A stretch of 64,000 nt of DNA. Source: Roseibium algicola (GTDB lineage: Bacteria; Pseudomonadota; Alphaproteobacteria; Rhizobiales; Stappiaceae). Under the pieces are notes generated by a model. It saw only the letters and a list, made by a program, of their open reading frames with translations, was not told the origin of the DNA and did not search any database. Below are positions 57,198 to 64,000 of the stretch, one piece after another. The DNA lies in the NCBI RefSeq assembly GCF_001999245.1, contig NZ_CP019630.1:4927001-4991000 (forward strand). The letters run 5' to 3'. The translations under genes were made by a program, and so were the position numbers. How positions within the stretch are numbered: the first letter of the stretch is position 1; each line of letters opens with the position of its first letter.

Positions 57198-57737
57198 TTA
57201 TGGCAGGCGTTTGATCGTTGTCTGCTTCAGGAAGCGGTCGAGATTTGTCTTTGCCCTGGAGCTTGATGTCGCAAAGGAGGCAACGGTGCTGCCGCGGTCG
57301 TTTTGAATGATGATGCGTGCGGCGACATAGACGTTGCCTTTGTCCGTCCGGTACCTGGCAGTCATGTCGAAGCCGGAATAGGATTTGGTGACGACACGGC
57401 GATTGGTTTTGAGACGGACCTGCCCCTTCGAGGCCACGTTCGCAATGTTGCCGACGGCATTCATCAATTCGGCAGAGATCAGGTTTTGCCGGATGGCTGT
57501 TTCCGTGTCGCCCTTGACCTCGATCGGACCCACAACGACAACTTCAGGCGATTTGCAGGTGGATGGCAGACAAACATAGACGGCCTTGTTGCCGTTCTGC
57601 TTGCTGGCCCAACCCTTGGGTGCAAAGCTGGAGGAAATGCTGCCGGGCTTCAGGCCCGTGGTTTGACAGGCTGCAAGAAAGCCGCACAGAAGTGCAATCG
57701 ATACGGCCTTGAAAATGAAAGAAAATCTAAAAGACAT
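57198..57737 (-). CDS. Hypothetical lipoprotein
   Basis: This 179-residue protein has a lipoprotein signal (KAVSIALLCGFLAAC, Cys24) and a soluble domain of about 150 residues with two further cysteines (VCLPSTC). I do not recognise the domain. It lies between purC and purS on the same strand, an odd place for an envelope protein. The start codon sits two bases after a strong hairpin that includes the only purine-rich ribosome-binding site, so translation is probably controlled. Confidence 0.82.
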   Translation of the reverse strand: MSFRFSFIFKAVSIALLCGFLAACQTTGLKPGSISSSFAPKGWASKQNGNKAVYVCLPSTCKSPEVVVVGPIEVKGDTETAIRQNLISAELMNAVGNIANVASKGQVRLKTNRRVVTKSYSGFDMTARYRTDKGNVYVAARIIIQNDRGSTVASFATSSSRAKTNLDRFLKQTTIKRLP

Positions 57738-57739
57738 AA

Positions 57740-57766
57740 CGCCCCCTCGTTGAACAAGGGGGCGTC
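57740..57766 (-). promoter_or_regulatory. Hairpin covering the ribosome-binding site of the lipoprotein gene
   Basis: On the minus strand, ACGCCCCCT pairs perfectly with AGGGGGCGT, extending by a G-T and a G-C pair to a small TTCAA loop. The AGGGGG in the 3' arm is the Shine-Dalgarno candidate and the ATG follows two bases later. It could act as a thermometer-like lock or as a terminator after purC, since TTATGTCTTTT follows. Confidence 0.6.
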
Positions 57767-57858
57767 ATAGTTTGCAATACCTTTGGTTGCAATACTGACG
57801 TTAGGGCCGTTAGCGGCGATTGCGCCGGCCTGTGTCAATACTGCATCAGCAGCGCGTC

Positions 57859-58623
57859 TTACTTGACCAGGGTTGGTCCGGAGCCTGCCGGACGTTCGCT
57901 GGTGATCATGATCCCCAGCCGCTTGGCAACTTCCTGGTAGGCTTCCAGCATGCCGCCCATGTCGCGGCGGAAGCGGTCCTTGTCCATCTTGTCGTTGGTT
58001 TCGATGTCCCACAGGCGGCAGCTGTCCGGGGAAATCTCGTCGGCGACGACGATGCGCATCATGTCGCCTTCGAACAGACGGCCACATTCGATCTTGAAAT
58101 CGACAAGACGGATGCCGACGCCCAGGAACAGGCCGCACAGGAAGTCGTTGACGCGGATGGCAAGCGCCATCATGTCGTCCAGTTCCTGCGGGGTGGCCCA
58201 GCCAAAGGCGGTGATGTGTTCTTCGGCGACCATCGGGTCGTTGAGCTCATCGTTCTTGTAGTAGAACTCGATGATGGAGCGCGGCAGCTGCGTGCCTTCT
58301 TCCAGGCCCAGACGAGTGGCGATGGAACCGGCGGCGACGTTGCGCACGACCACTTCCAGCGGAATGATCTCGACTTCCCGGATCAGCTGCTCGCGCATGT
58401 TGAGGCGGCGAATGAAGTGAGTCGGGATGCCGATGGCATTCAGATGATTGAAGATATATTCGGAAATCCGGTTGTTGAGCACGCCTTTGCCGTCAACAAT
58501 CTCGTGTTTCTTGTTGTTGAAGGCAGTCGCGTCGTCCTTGAAGTGCTGAACCAGGGTTCCCGGTTCCGGACCTTCGTAAAGGATCTTGCCCTTACCTTCG
58601 TAAATGCGCCGGCGGCGGTTCAT
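57859..58623 (-). CDS. purC: SAICAR synthetase
   Basis: This 254-residue PurC starts [18 protein letters not shown] and contains the conserved [15 protein letters not shown] and [10 protein letters not shown] blocks. It joins aspartate to CAIR in purine synthesis. It is the first gene of the minus-strand run leading to purQ. A weak ribosome-binding site precedes the ATG. Confidence 0.97.
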   Translation of the reverse strand: MNRRRRIYEGKGKILYEGPEPGTLVQHFKDDATAFNNKKHEIVDGKGVLNNRISEYIFNHLNAIGIPTHFIRRLNMREQLIREVEIIPLEVVVRNVAAGSIATRLGLEEGTQLPRSIIEFYYKNDELNDPMVAEEHITAFGWATPQELDDMMALAIRVNDFLCGLFLGVGIRLVDFKIECGRLFEGDMMRIVVADEISPDSCRLWDIETNDKMDKDRFRRDMGGMLEAYQEVAKRLGIMITSERPAGSGPTLVK

Positions 58624-58930
58624 AGGCTATACCGTATCTTTTAGAGAAACCTTTGACGGAACATGCTTACCTTGTCTGAAAATCCACCGGGACGTTTGTC
58701 GTCAACCGGCCGATGCTTGAAGGCAGCAGGCCCTGTTTTGCGGCGCGGAACTTAACCGAAGCCGGGCAAAAGTACAATCTTATGTTTCCGGAGAGTTCGC
58801 AGGGCGGTTATGCTTTTGACGCATGAGTGTACGTACTGCGTTGATTTGATCGGCTTGCGGGGATATGCAAGAGACCAAATCAGCCCCATATGGGGGGAAG
58901 TGCATCAGCGCAGTTCAGGAGACGATGAGT
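58624..58930. other. Divergent intergenic region, purC / ATPase zeta
   Basis: This is about 300 bases between divergent genes, presumably with both promoters. I could not identify convincing -35/-10 pairs, an operator or a riboswitch here. No coding frame is supported. Confidence 0.5.
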
Positions 58931-59254
58931 ATGAGCACATTCGACAAGCGCGAGCAGGGGTTTGAAAACAAGTTTGCGCATGACGAGGAGCTGCGGTTCA
59001 AGGCAACCGCACGCCGCAACAAGTTGCTGGGTTTGTGGGCGGCAGGTCTTCTGGGCTTTGAAGGCGAGAAGGCCGACGAATACGCCAAGGAAGTTGTCCG
59101 GGCCGATTTCGAAGAGCCGGGCGAGGAAGACGTTTTCCGCAAGCTTCGCGAAGATTTCGACGCAAACAAGGTCGAGCAGTCCGATCATCAGATTCGTCGC
59201 ACCATGGACGAACTGATGCACACGGCTGTCGACCAGTTGCAGAAAGAAGGCTGA
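58931..59254 (+). CDS. F1-ATPase inhibitor subunit zeta (DUF1476)
   Basis: This 107-residue all-helical protein matches DUF1476 (STFDKREQGFENKFAHDEELRFKATARRNKLLGLWAA). In Paracoccus denitrificans this family is the zeta subunit that blocks ATP hydrolysis by the F1 motor. The acidic N-terminal segment is the inhibitory part. I chose the ATG at 58931, 9 bases from AGGAG; an ATG six bases earlier is possible. A good terminator follows. Confidence 0.93.
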   Translation: MSTFDKREQGFENKFAHDEELRFKATARRNKLLGLWAAGLLGFEGEKADEYAKEVVRADFEEPGEEDVFRKLREDFDANKVEQSDHQIRRTMDELMHTAVDQLQKEG

Positions 59255-59282
59255 TCGAAGCTTTCTTCGATTGTCAGTTTCA

Positions 59283-59316
59283 AACGCCCGCCGGAAACGG
59301 TGGGCGTTTTTGTTTT
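59283..59316 (+). terminator. Rho-independent terminator after zeta gene
   Basis: AACGCCCGCCG and CGGTGGGCGTT pair around GAAA (one G-T wobble), followed by TTTTGTTTT. Confidence 0.93.
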
Positions 59317-59474
59317 GACGGGCATGATGATTGGCAAGTTGCGGCTTTTCCGGCCTGGAAGAAGAAAATCCCCATCTCCCTTTGCGTCAACCAAGCTCCC
59401 AGAATTGCAAAAACAGCGCTTGCGGTTGTGTCGGCGGACGGATTTGATACCTCCTCTATCGGAGGAGACGACCC

Positions 59475-60281
59475 GTGTCAGATAATGCCTTTCTTGCCGA
59501 CAAGTTGCGTTCCGGAAAAGCCGTCATTACCGGCTGGTCCCAATTGTCCGCGCCCATGGTTCCGGAGTTGTTTGCGCGCTCGGGATACGAGGCGGTTACG
59601 CTCGATCTTCAGCACGGCATGTATGATTTCGCATCGGCGTGCGAGGCGATGGCAGCCATTGCTCTTGCCGGGGCGCACCGCATCGCCCGCATTCCCGTCG
59701 GTGACAACGCCCTTGCGGGACGGCTGATCGACATGGGGGCCGATTGCATCATCGCGCCGATGATCAATTCCCTTCGGGACGCGGAAACCTTTGCGCGGGC
59801 TGTCAAGTATCCGCCAATCGGCGACCGCAGCTGGTCGCCGTTCCGGGCAGCCATGCTGAGCGGCCAGACGCGGGACCAGTATCTCGAAAACGCCAATGCA
59901 CAGACCCTTGCCTTTGCCATGATCGAAACCCAGGACGCGATCGACGCGCTGGACGAGATCCTGAGCGTCGACAGTCTTGATGGCGTGTTTGTCGGTCCGA
60001 GCGATCTTTCCCTTGCTTTGTCGAAAGGCGCTTCGCTTGACCCTAACGGGTCACATACCGGCGAAGTTGCCGGTGAGATTGCGGAAAAGGCGCTCGCGGC
60101 CGGGAAACTTGCCGGGATATTCTGCCTCAACGCCGACAAGGTCGAGGAAGCCTATAATCAGGGGTTCCGGTTGATGTCACACGGTGTCGATACGCTCTTT
60201 CTTGATCATTCCGCCAGGGCTGCGCTCAAGGAAGTGGCCTGGCTGGCGGAGCAGGGCACAGGACCCGCCGCCGGATATTGA
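59475..60281 (+). CDS. HpcH/HpaI-family aldolase
   Basis: This 268-residue class II pyruvate aldolase has LDLQHGMYDF (catalytic His region), RIPVGDN, MIET with the metal-binding glutamate and VGPSDLSLAL. It cleaves or forms 4-hydroxy-2-keto acids in the cytoplasm; the physiological substrate is not known. The start is GTG at 59475, behind CGGAGGAG. It stands alone. Confidence 0.93.
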   Translation: MSDNAFLADKLRSGKAVITGWSQLSAPMVPELFARSGYEAVTLDLQHGMYDFASACEAMAAIALAGAHRIARIPVGDNALAGRLIDMGADCIIAPMINSLRDAETFARAVKYPPIGDRSWSPFRAAMLSGQTRDQYLENANAQTLAFAMIETQDAIDALDEILSVDSLDGVFVGPSDLSLALSKGASLDPNGSHTGEVAGEIAEKALAAGKLAGIFCLNADKVEEAYNQGFRLMSHGVDTLFLDHSARAALKEVAWLAEQGTGPAAGY

Positions 60282-60301
60282 TTTGCTCTTCTTGCGGAAG
60301 C

Positions 60302-60357
60302 TTGACTTGGGTCAATGTCATAGTTTCGATATTGCGAAAGTATTCAGATATCGAAAC
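60302..60357 (+). promoter_or_regulatory. FNR/FixK-type box and palindrome upstream of small membrane gene
   Basis: TTGACTTGGGTCAA (60302-60315) fits the FNR/FixK box TTGAY-N4-RTCAA. About 25 bases further, TATTCA (60341-60346) could be the -10, placing the box near -41 to -45 as in activated promoters. A perfect 10-bp inverted repeat GTTTCGATAT/ATATCGAAAC (60323-60357) surrounds the -10. Confidence 0.6.
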
Positions 60358-60466
60358 CGCGACGGTTCTGAGCTTCAACGGCAAAGTTGATAATGTCTCA
60401 TAATCAACCACTGTTGCCGCTGTAGCTCAGGACGGAGAACCGCCGCTTTCCCGATGGGAGATCCTC

Positions 60467-60682
60467 ATGTGGAAACTGGCAATGATCCTGTTCATCATCA
60501 TCGGCCCGACGCTTGCCGGCCTTGGTGCACTGGTTCCGTTATCGATCTACGGTGTCGGCACATTCAATGCTCTGCTGCTGGTCGTCGGTGCGGCGACAGG
60601 CGCCGCGATCGCCATTCCGGTGAGCTATTGGGTGGCCACGCGCCTCGGAGCGTTGATGGACGCTTCCTCTGCACGGACCTGA
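60467..60682 (+). CDS. Small two-helix membrane protein
   Basis: This 71-residue protein has two hydrophobic segments (about 5-28 and 33-58); the second carries a VVGAATGAAIAIPVSYWVA pattern. Similar short proteins are common in Rhizobiales and are sometimes mislabelled; no function is known. GGGAG lies at the right distance from the ATG. A likely oxygen-responsive box lies about 150 bases upstream. Confidence 0.8.
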   Translation: MWKLAMILFIIIGPTLAGLGALVPLSIYGVGTFNALLLVVGAATGAAIAIPVSYWVATRLGALMDASSART

Positions 60683-60688
60683 CAGCCG

Positions 60689-61243
60689 TCAGCCGAGCTT
60701 CTTCATGAAATGGGCAAAGGACATCATGCCTTCCGGCCAGGGGCCGTGGCCGCTTTCCAGGTTGATGTGACCGGCGGCTCCGGCGTCCTGGAAGGTGGTG
60801 CCCCAGACCTTGGCGAAATGCTCGGCACGGGCGTAGTCGCAATATGGGTCGTCCCGGCTGGCGACAAGGTGCGCAGGGAAGGGCAACGGATGTTCGGGAA
60901 TGGGCTTGAAGTCCCCGCCATCGAATTCCGCCACCAGCCCCTCGCGGTCCCAGTCGGACGGAGCGACGAGAAAGGCGCCGGCAATCTTGTCCTTCAGCGC
61001 ATGGGCACCGTGGGCAACCAGGATGCAGCCAAGCGAGTGTGCGACAAGCACAACCGGCCGTTCGGCGGCATCAACCGCTTTCACCAGCGTTTCCAGCCAT
61101 TCCTTCTTGCTCGGACGATGCAGCTCTGCCTGTTTCACGACCCGGGCCGTCGACATCTTGTCGCGCCAGCGCAACAGCCAATGGCCCGGCAGTGTCTGAC
61201 CGTAACCTGGAACAAGCAGAATATCGGTGTCTGAAATTTTCAC
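60689..61243 (-). CDS. RBBP9/YdeN-family serine hydrolase
   Basis: This 184-residue alpha/beta hydrolase of the RBBP9/YdeN type has the nucleophile serine in VAHSLGC, the aspartate in SRDDPYC and the histidine in GHINLESGHG. A cytoplasmic esterase-like activity is likely; the substrate is unknown. The gene converges on the small membrane gene with 6 bases between. Confidence 0.92.
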   Translation of the reverse strand: MKISDTDILLVPGYGQTLPGHWLLRWRDKMSTARVVKQAELHRPSKKEWLETLVKAVDAAERPVVLVAHSLGCILVAHGAHALKDKIAGAFLVAPSDWDREGLVAEFDGGDFKPIPEHPLPFPAHLVASRDDPYCDYARAEHFAKVWGTTFQDAGAAGHINLESGHGPWPEGMMSFAHFMKKLG

Positions 61244-61482
61244 GGGCTACACCTTTTGCGTGGCTGTCGAAGATGTGCCGCTGTCTCGCAGTTTTTCCGG
61301 GCGCTTGTCAATCGCGGCAAGGAAGGAGCCGGATGTTCGGAAGGTTGGAAGAAGCAACCGGCAAGCTACCGGCCTTCGGATCTCAGCGCCGTTTGCGTTT
61401 AAAGCCTTCGAGATGACGGTTGAGGCAAATGAAAGGAGCCGGCCCAAAGGACCGGCTCGATGTTTGTCGGCTTCAGCTTAAA

Positions 61483-61998
61483 TCACGGCCCATAGGGCGA
61501 GACGCACACACGGCGTGGTCCGTGATAGGGCTGGAAGCTGTTGTCGCCAGGGCGGTAAGACCGATAACGCTGACCACACCACTGATAGTGCGCGGGGCTG
61601 TAGCCACGGCCGTAGCGAGGCGGGGCGGCGTAGCGCGGGGGAGCTGCGTAGCGAGGTGGGGCCGCATAGCGGGGGCCGGGAGCAACGCCGAAGCCGAAAG
61701 CAAAAGCTGCCGGCGGGAACCACCAGCCGTTATACTGGCGATAGCCTTGGCGATATTTCCGGTAACCCCGGTGCCCGTTGTAATAGTGGCGTCCGTTACG
61801 ATTGTTGTAGCCACGATGCGGGTTATGACCTCTTCTGTGGTCAACCTTGAGGACGTTCGCCGGGGCTTCCGAATGCGTCTGAACCGGCGCCGGCGCGGTC
61901 TTGAGCAGTGGCAGCGGAGCGGCGAATGCTGGCAAAGCCAGGCTCACGGCAAGACCACCGATGGCGGCGTGGCTTAAAACGGATTTCCAGATCGACAT
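61483..61998 (-). CDS. BA14K-family exported protein
   Basis: This 171-residue protein has a signal peptide and ends in the BA14K signature (HYQWCGQRYRSYRPGDNSFQPYHGPRRVC). It is named after a Brucella abortus immunoreactive lectin-like protein of the envelope. The middle is rich in Arg, Tyr and Gly and contains tandem copies of YAAPPR. I chose the ATG at 61998, behind GGAG. Confidence 0.9.
   Translation of the reverse strand: MSIWKSVLSHAAIGGLAVSLALPAFAAPLPLLKTAPAPVQTHSEAPANVLKVDHRRGHNPHRGYNNRNGRHYYNGHRGYRKYRQGYRQYNGWWFPPAAFAFGFGVAPGPRYAAPPRYAAPPRYAAPPRYGRGYSPAHYQWCGQRYRSYRPGDNSFQPYHGPRRVCVSPYGP
61618..61681. repeat. Short tandem repeat in BA14K gene
   Basis: The region encodes successive YAAPPR units (RYAAPPRYAAPPRYAAPPRY in the protein), made of near-identical units of 18 bases, about three copies. 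It is a candidate for copy-number change by slippage. Confidence 0.75.
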
Positions 61999-62092
61999 CA
62001 CATACTCCATGCTAATCATGGGTATAAAACGTGGAGCGCCCGGCTTCGTTCCCCGAAATGGTCATGCTCCGTCATTTGTGATCGCGAAGATC

Positions 62093-62842
62093 TCAGGAAA
62101 GTGGGCCGTAAAAACCGTGTTTCAGGGCCCGGGCCCAACCCGGACGCCCGTTCTTTTCCGCCTCGGCGGAGGCTGTGTCCCAATCGTATGTCAGGATCTT
62201 TTCCTGAAAGTTCCATGCTCCGTGATTGTTTGTCATCAGGGCATAGCGGGCATGCGGACTGCCGGCTTCCATGACATGCCGGTGCGGATGGTCGTCTTCG
62301 TAGGACGGTAAGCCGACGCTGCCCGGATTGAGCAGGATCTGTCCGGTTTTCTGAAGACGGATGACCCTTGGAATGTGCGTGTGACCGCAGCAGATGACGG
62401 GAGCGGTTTCGCCCTTCAACTCGTCCAGCAAGGTCTGTTCGTCCGGCAGGTGTCCCTTCGGCCCATCCACCTTTTCAGTCAGGTAGCGGTCATCGTTGTC
62501 CGGGGTGCCGTGACACAGGAAAATCTCGTCCGTCAGGCGTATGGTCGGCTGGCTTGTTGCCAACCAGTCGCGGCTTGCCTGGGAAAGACGCTCTGCGGCA
62601 AAGACGTCGGTCGGTCCCATTTTGTCGATCGGATCGTCCAGGACGACACGGTCGTGGTTGCCGCGAACGGTCGGCCAGGCAGTCTCACGCAGGATGGCAG
62701 CAGTTTCCTCCGGCCAGAGCGGACCGGAAATGCAGTCACCCAGATTGACGACCAGGTCCGGTGCTTCCAGTTTCAGGTCTGCAAGCACGGCTTCAAGGGC
62801 CAGGACATTGCCGTGAATGTCCGAGACGACGGCGATTTTCAT
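62093..62842 (-). CDS. Calcineurin-like metallophosphoesterase
   Basis: This 249-residue phosphoesterase carries the full motif series: SDIHGN, LGDC, GNHD, CHGTP and GHTHIP. It resembles the YfcE/DR1281-like group that hydrolyses phosphodiesters with two metal ions. The substrate is unknown. It follows the DUF4260 gene by 4 bases on the same strand. Confidence 0.92.
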   Translation of the reverse strand: MKIAVVSDIHGNVLALEAVLADLKLEAPDLVVNLGDCISGPLWPEETAAILRETAWPTVRGNHDRVVLDDPIDKMGPTDVFAAERLSQASRDWLATSQPTIRLTDEIFLCHGTPDNDDRYLTEKVDGPKGHLPDEQTLLDELKGETAPVICCGHTHIPRVIRLQKTGQILLNPGSVGLPSYEDDHPHRHVMEAGSPHARYALMTNNHGAWNFQEKILTYDWDTASAEAEKNGRPGWARALKHGFYGPLS

Positions 62843-62845
62843 GAT

Positions 62846-63247
62846 TCAGCTATCCTGACGGCCGATCCGGCCAAGGTGAGTGATCTTGAACCCTTCAGGG
62901 CTCTTCAGGCCGTAGCCCAGAACCCGGTCGAACGCAATGTGGGCGGTCCAGATGATCGCGATCGGAGCAAAATCCCAGAAGGCGTAGGGATCCAGATCAT
63001 AATCCGTGAGCAGGACGCCAAGCCCCATCAGGAGGGCCGGGCCGATGTAGGTGTGAAAGAAATTGTAGATCAGGGCGCCAACGCGTGGATTGGCAAAATA
63101 GCCCAGCATCGACAGATCCGGCACCATGAAAAGGATGACAAACGTCAGCCACGGCGCCCCTGTCCAGAAATAGAGGACCAATGAAGCAATCAGGATGAAA
63201 AGCGCTTCGATGCGCTGCCAGGCAACAAGGGATTTTTCGCCGGACAT
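62846..63247 (-). CDS. DUF4260 membrane protein
   Basis: The 133-residue protein has four hydrophobic segments and matches the DUF4260 pattern (FMVPDLSMLGYFANPRVGALIYNFFHTYIGP, and IAFDRVLGYGLK). The function is unknown. GGGAGA supports the ATG at 63247; an in-frame start six codons earlier exists. It is immediately upstream of the phosphoesterase gene, likely an operon. Confidence 0.9.
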   Translation of the reverse strand: MSGEKSLVAWQRIEALFILIASLVLYFWTGAPWLTFVILFMVPDLSMLGYFANPRVGALIYNFFHTYIGPALLMGLGVLLTDYDLDPYAFWDFAPIAIIWTAHIAFDRVLGYGLKSPEGFKITHLGRIGRQDS

Positions 63248-63321
63248 GTGCAATCTCCCGACCAAAGAGGAAAGGGAGGCGAATACCTCCGGTCCTCGCT
63301 GCCTTCGTTTTATCTTCCGGG

Positions 63322-63447
63322 GTCATCCCGGCCAAACGAAGTGCGAGCCGGGATCGGAGAGCCACAGGTTTTGCCGTGGCTCTCCCAATGTTGGTTCTGT
63401 CTTGGGTCTCCGATCCCGGATCTTCGCTTCGCTGCGTCCGGGATGAC
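63322..63447. repeat. Inverted pair of GTCATCCCGG-type palindromic repeats
   Basis: The left arm is at 63322-63360 (GTCATCCCGGCC through CCGGGATCGGAGA) and the right arm at 63407-63447 (TCTCCGATCCCGGA through CCGGGATGAC). Between them GAGAGCCAC and GTGGCTCTC form an inner hairpin. The element lies between purB and the DUF4260 gene. Confidence 0.85.
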
Positions 63448-63472
63448 GAACCCACCGCGTTTCAGGGAAGCC

Positions 63473-64000
63473 TTACGCTTCGCCGAACACCCGTTCGAAG
63501 ATCACATCGACATTCTTGGTGTGGTAGCCGAGGTCGAAGCGGTCGCGGATTTCTTCTTCGGACAGATATTTGCGCACATCCGCGTCGTTCAGAAGTTCAG
63601 TGAGGAAGTCGACCGAGGCGGCCCCTGCCACCTGGTAGCTGTCCCACACCTTCATGGCGTTGCGCTGGACCAGACGGTATGCGTCCTCGCGCGACGAACC
63701 AGCCTGGGTGAGAGCGAGCAGGATACGCTGGGAATGCACGAGGCCACCGAGACGGTCCATGTTGCCGATCATGCGCTCCGGATAGACCAGCAGCTTGTCG
63801 ATGACGCCGGTCAGGCGGGCCAGAGCGAAATCCAGGGTGATGGTCGCGTCCGGGCCGATCATGCGCTCGACGGACGAATGCGAAATGTCGCGCTCGTGCC
63901 AGAGAGCCACGTTTTCCATTGCGGGAATGGAGAAGCCGCGGACGATACGGGCAAGACCGGTCAGGTTCTCGGTCAGGACGGGGTTGCGCTTGTGCGGCAT
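63473..64000 (-). CDS. purB: Adenylosuccinate lyase, N-terminus beyond window
   Basis: This is the C-terminal 175 residues of PurB, cut by the right edge. The fragment begins MPHKRNP, the middle of the fumarase/aspartase signature (usually SSxMPHKRNP), so it continues upstream. RDISHSSVERM and the C-terminal helical domain follow. PurB acts twice in purine synthesis (SAICAR and adenylosuccinate cleavage). It is on the same strand as purC, purQ and purL. Confidence 0.95.
   Translation of the reverse strand: MPHKRNPVLTENLTGLARIVRGFSIPAMENVALWHERDISHSSVERMIGPDATITLDFALARLTGVIDKLLVYPERMIGNMDRLGGLVHSQRILLALTQAGSSREDAYRLVQRNAMKVWDSYQVAGAASVDFLTELLNDADVRKYLSEEEIRDRFDLGYHTKNVDVIFERVFGEA

Noticed and set aside
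60418..60466. tRNA-like segment TAGCTCAGGAC before the small membrane gene
   Set aside because: Only the D-arm resembles a tRNA; there is no GTTCRA T-arm and the acceptor ends do not pair.

Overview
The window looks like a chromosomal segment of a GC-rich marine alphaproteobacterium of the order Hyphomicrobiales, most like Roseibium/Labrenzia (Stappiaceae). This placement is inferred from gene content: an F1-ATPase zeta subunit (DUF1476), a BA14K-family protein, the Rhizobium-type rha gene order, numerous TRAP transporters, a PurLQS-type purine operon next to bolA and grxD, and rhizobial-type palindromic repeats. I recognise no phage, insertion sequence, CRISPR, rRNA or tRNA gene.

Layout. 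1-11.3 kb is mostly housekeeping: a cut-off unknown gene, monomeric isocitrate dehydrogenase, a small membrane protein coupled to a GGDEF-EAL protein, TrmJ-type RNA methyltransferase, glutamate racemase, a second EAL-CBS-GGDEF protein with altered motifs, ribosomal protein S4 and a LysM protein. 11.4-35.7 kb is a catabolic island with three modules: (i) LysR, a cytoplasmic-type sulfatase, a fused TRAP permease and a TAXI binding protein; (ii) divergently, a three-part DctPQM TRAP system, a PdxA-like dehydrogenase, an enolase-superfamily sugar-acid dehydratase, a DapA-family lyase and a second LysR; (iii) a complete L-rhamnose system (rhaI, rhaD-SDR fusion, DeoR-type repressor, ABC importer, mutarotase, kinase). 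Together they suggest scavenging of sulfated and acidic, rhamnose-rich algal sugars, as found in ulvan. That is a hypothesis.

35.7-45.4 kb holds ttcA, a LysR/dehydrogenase/aldehyde dehydrogenase unit, an L,D-transpeptidase, a group of small Cys-rich or membrane proteins likely tied to metal handling, and an adenylate cyclase with an N-terminal DUF427 domain. 45.4-64 kb carries purine synthesis genes (purL, purQ, purS, purC, partial purB) with bolA and grxD. The usual purQ-purL neighbourhood is split by about 7 kb of accessory genes: a secreted cyclase, a Ca/Na antiporter, a MocR regulator with a DUF1127 gene, a peroxiredoxin-like protein and an AraC regulator. The right end has the ATPase zeta subunit, an HpcH/HpaI aldolase, a small membrane protein behind an FNR/FixK-type box, and several small conserved genes.

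The regulatory sequence is rich: strong terminators, a hairpin covering the ribosome-binding site of a lipoprotein gene, operator-like repeats next to the LysR, DeoR and MocR genes and upstream of the secreted cyclase gene, and five intergenic palindromic repeat elements of GTCATyCCGG or CCTCATCCTGAGG type.
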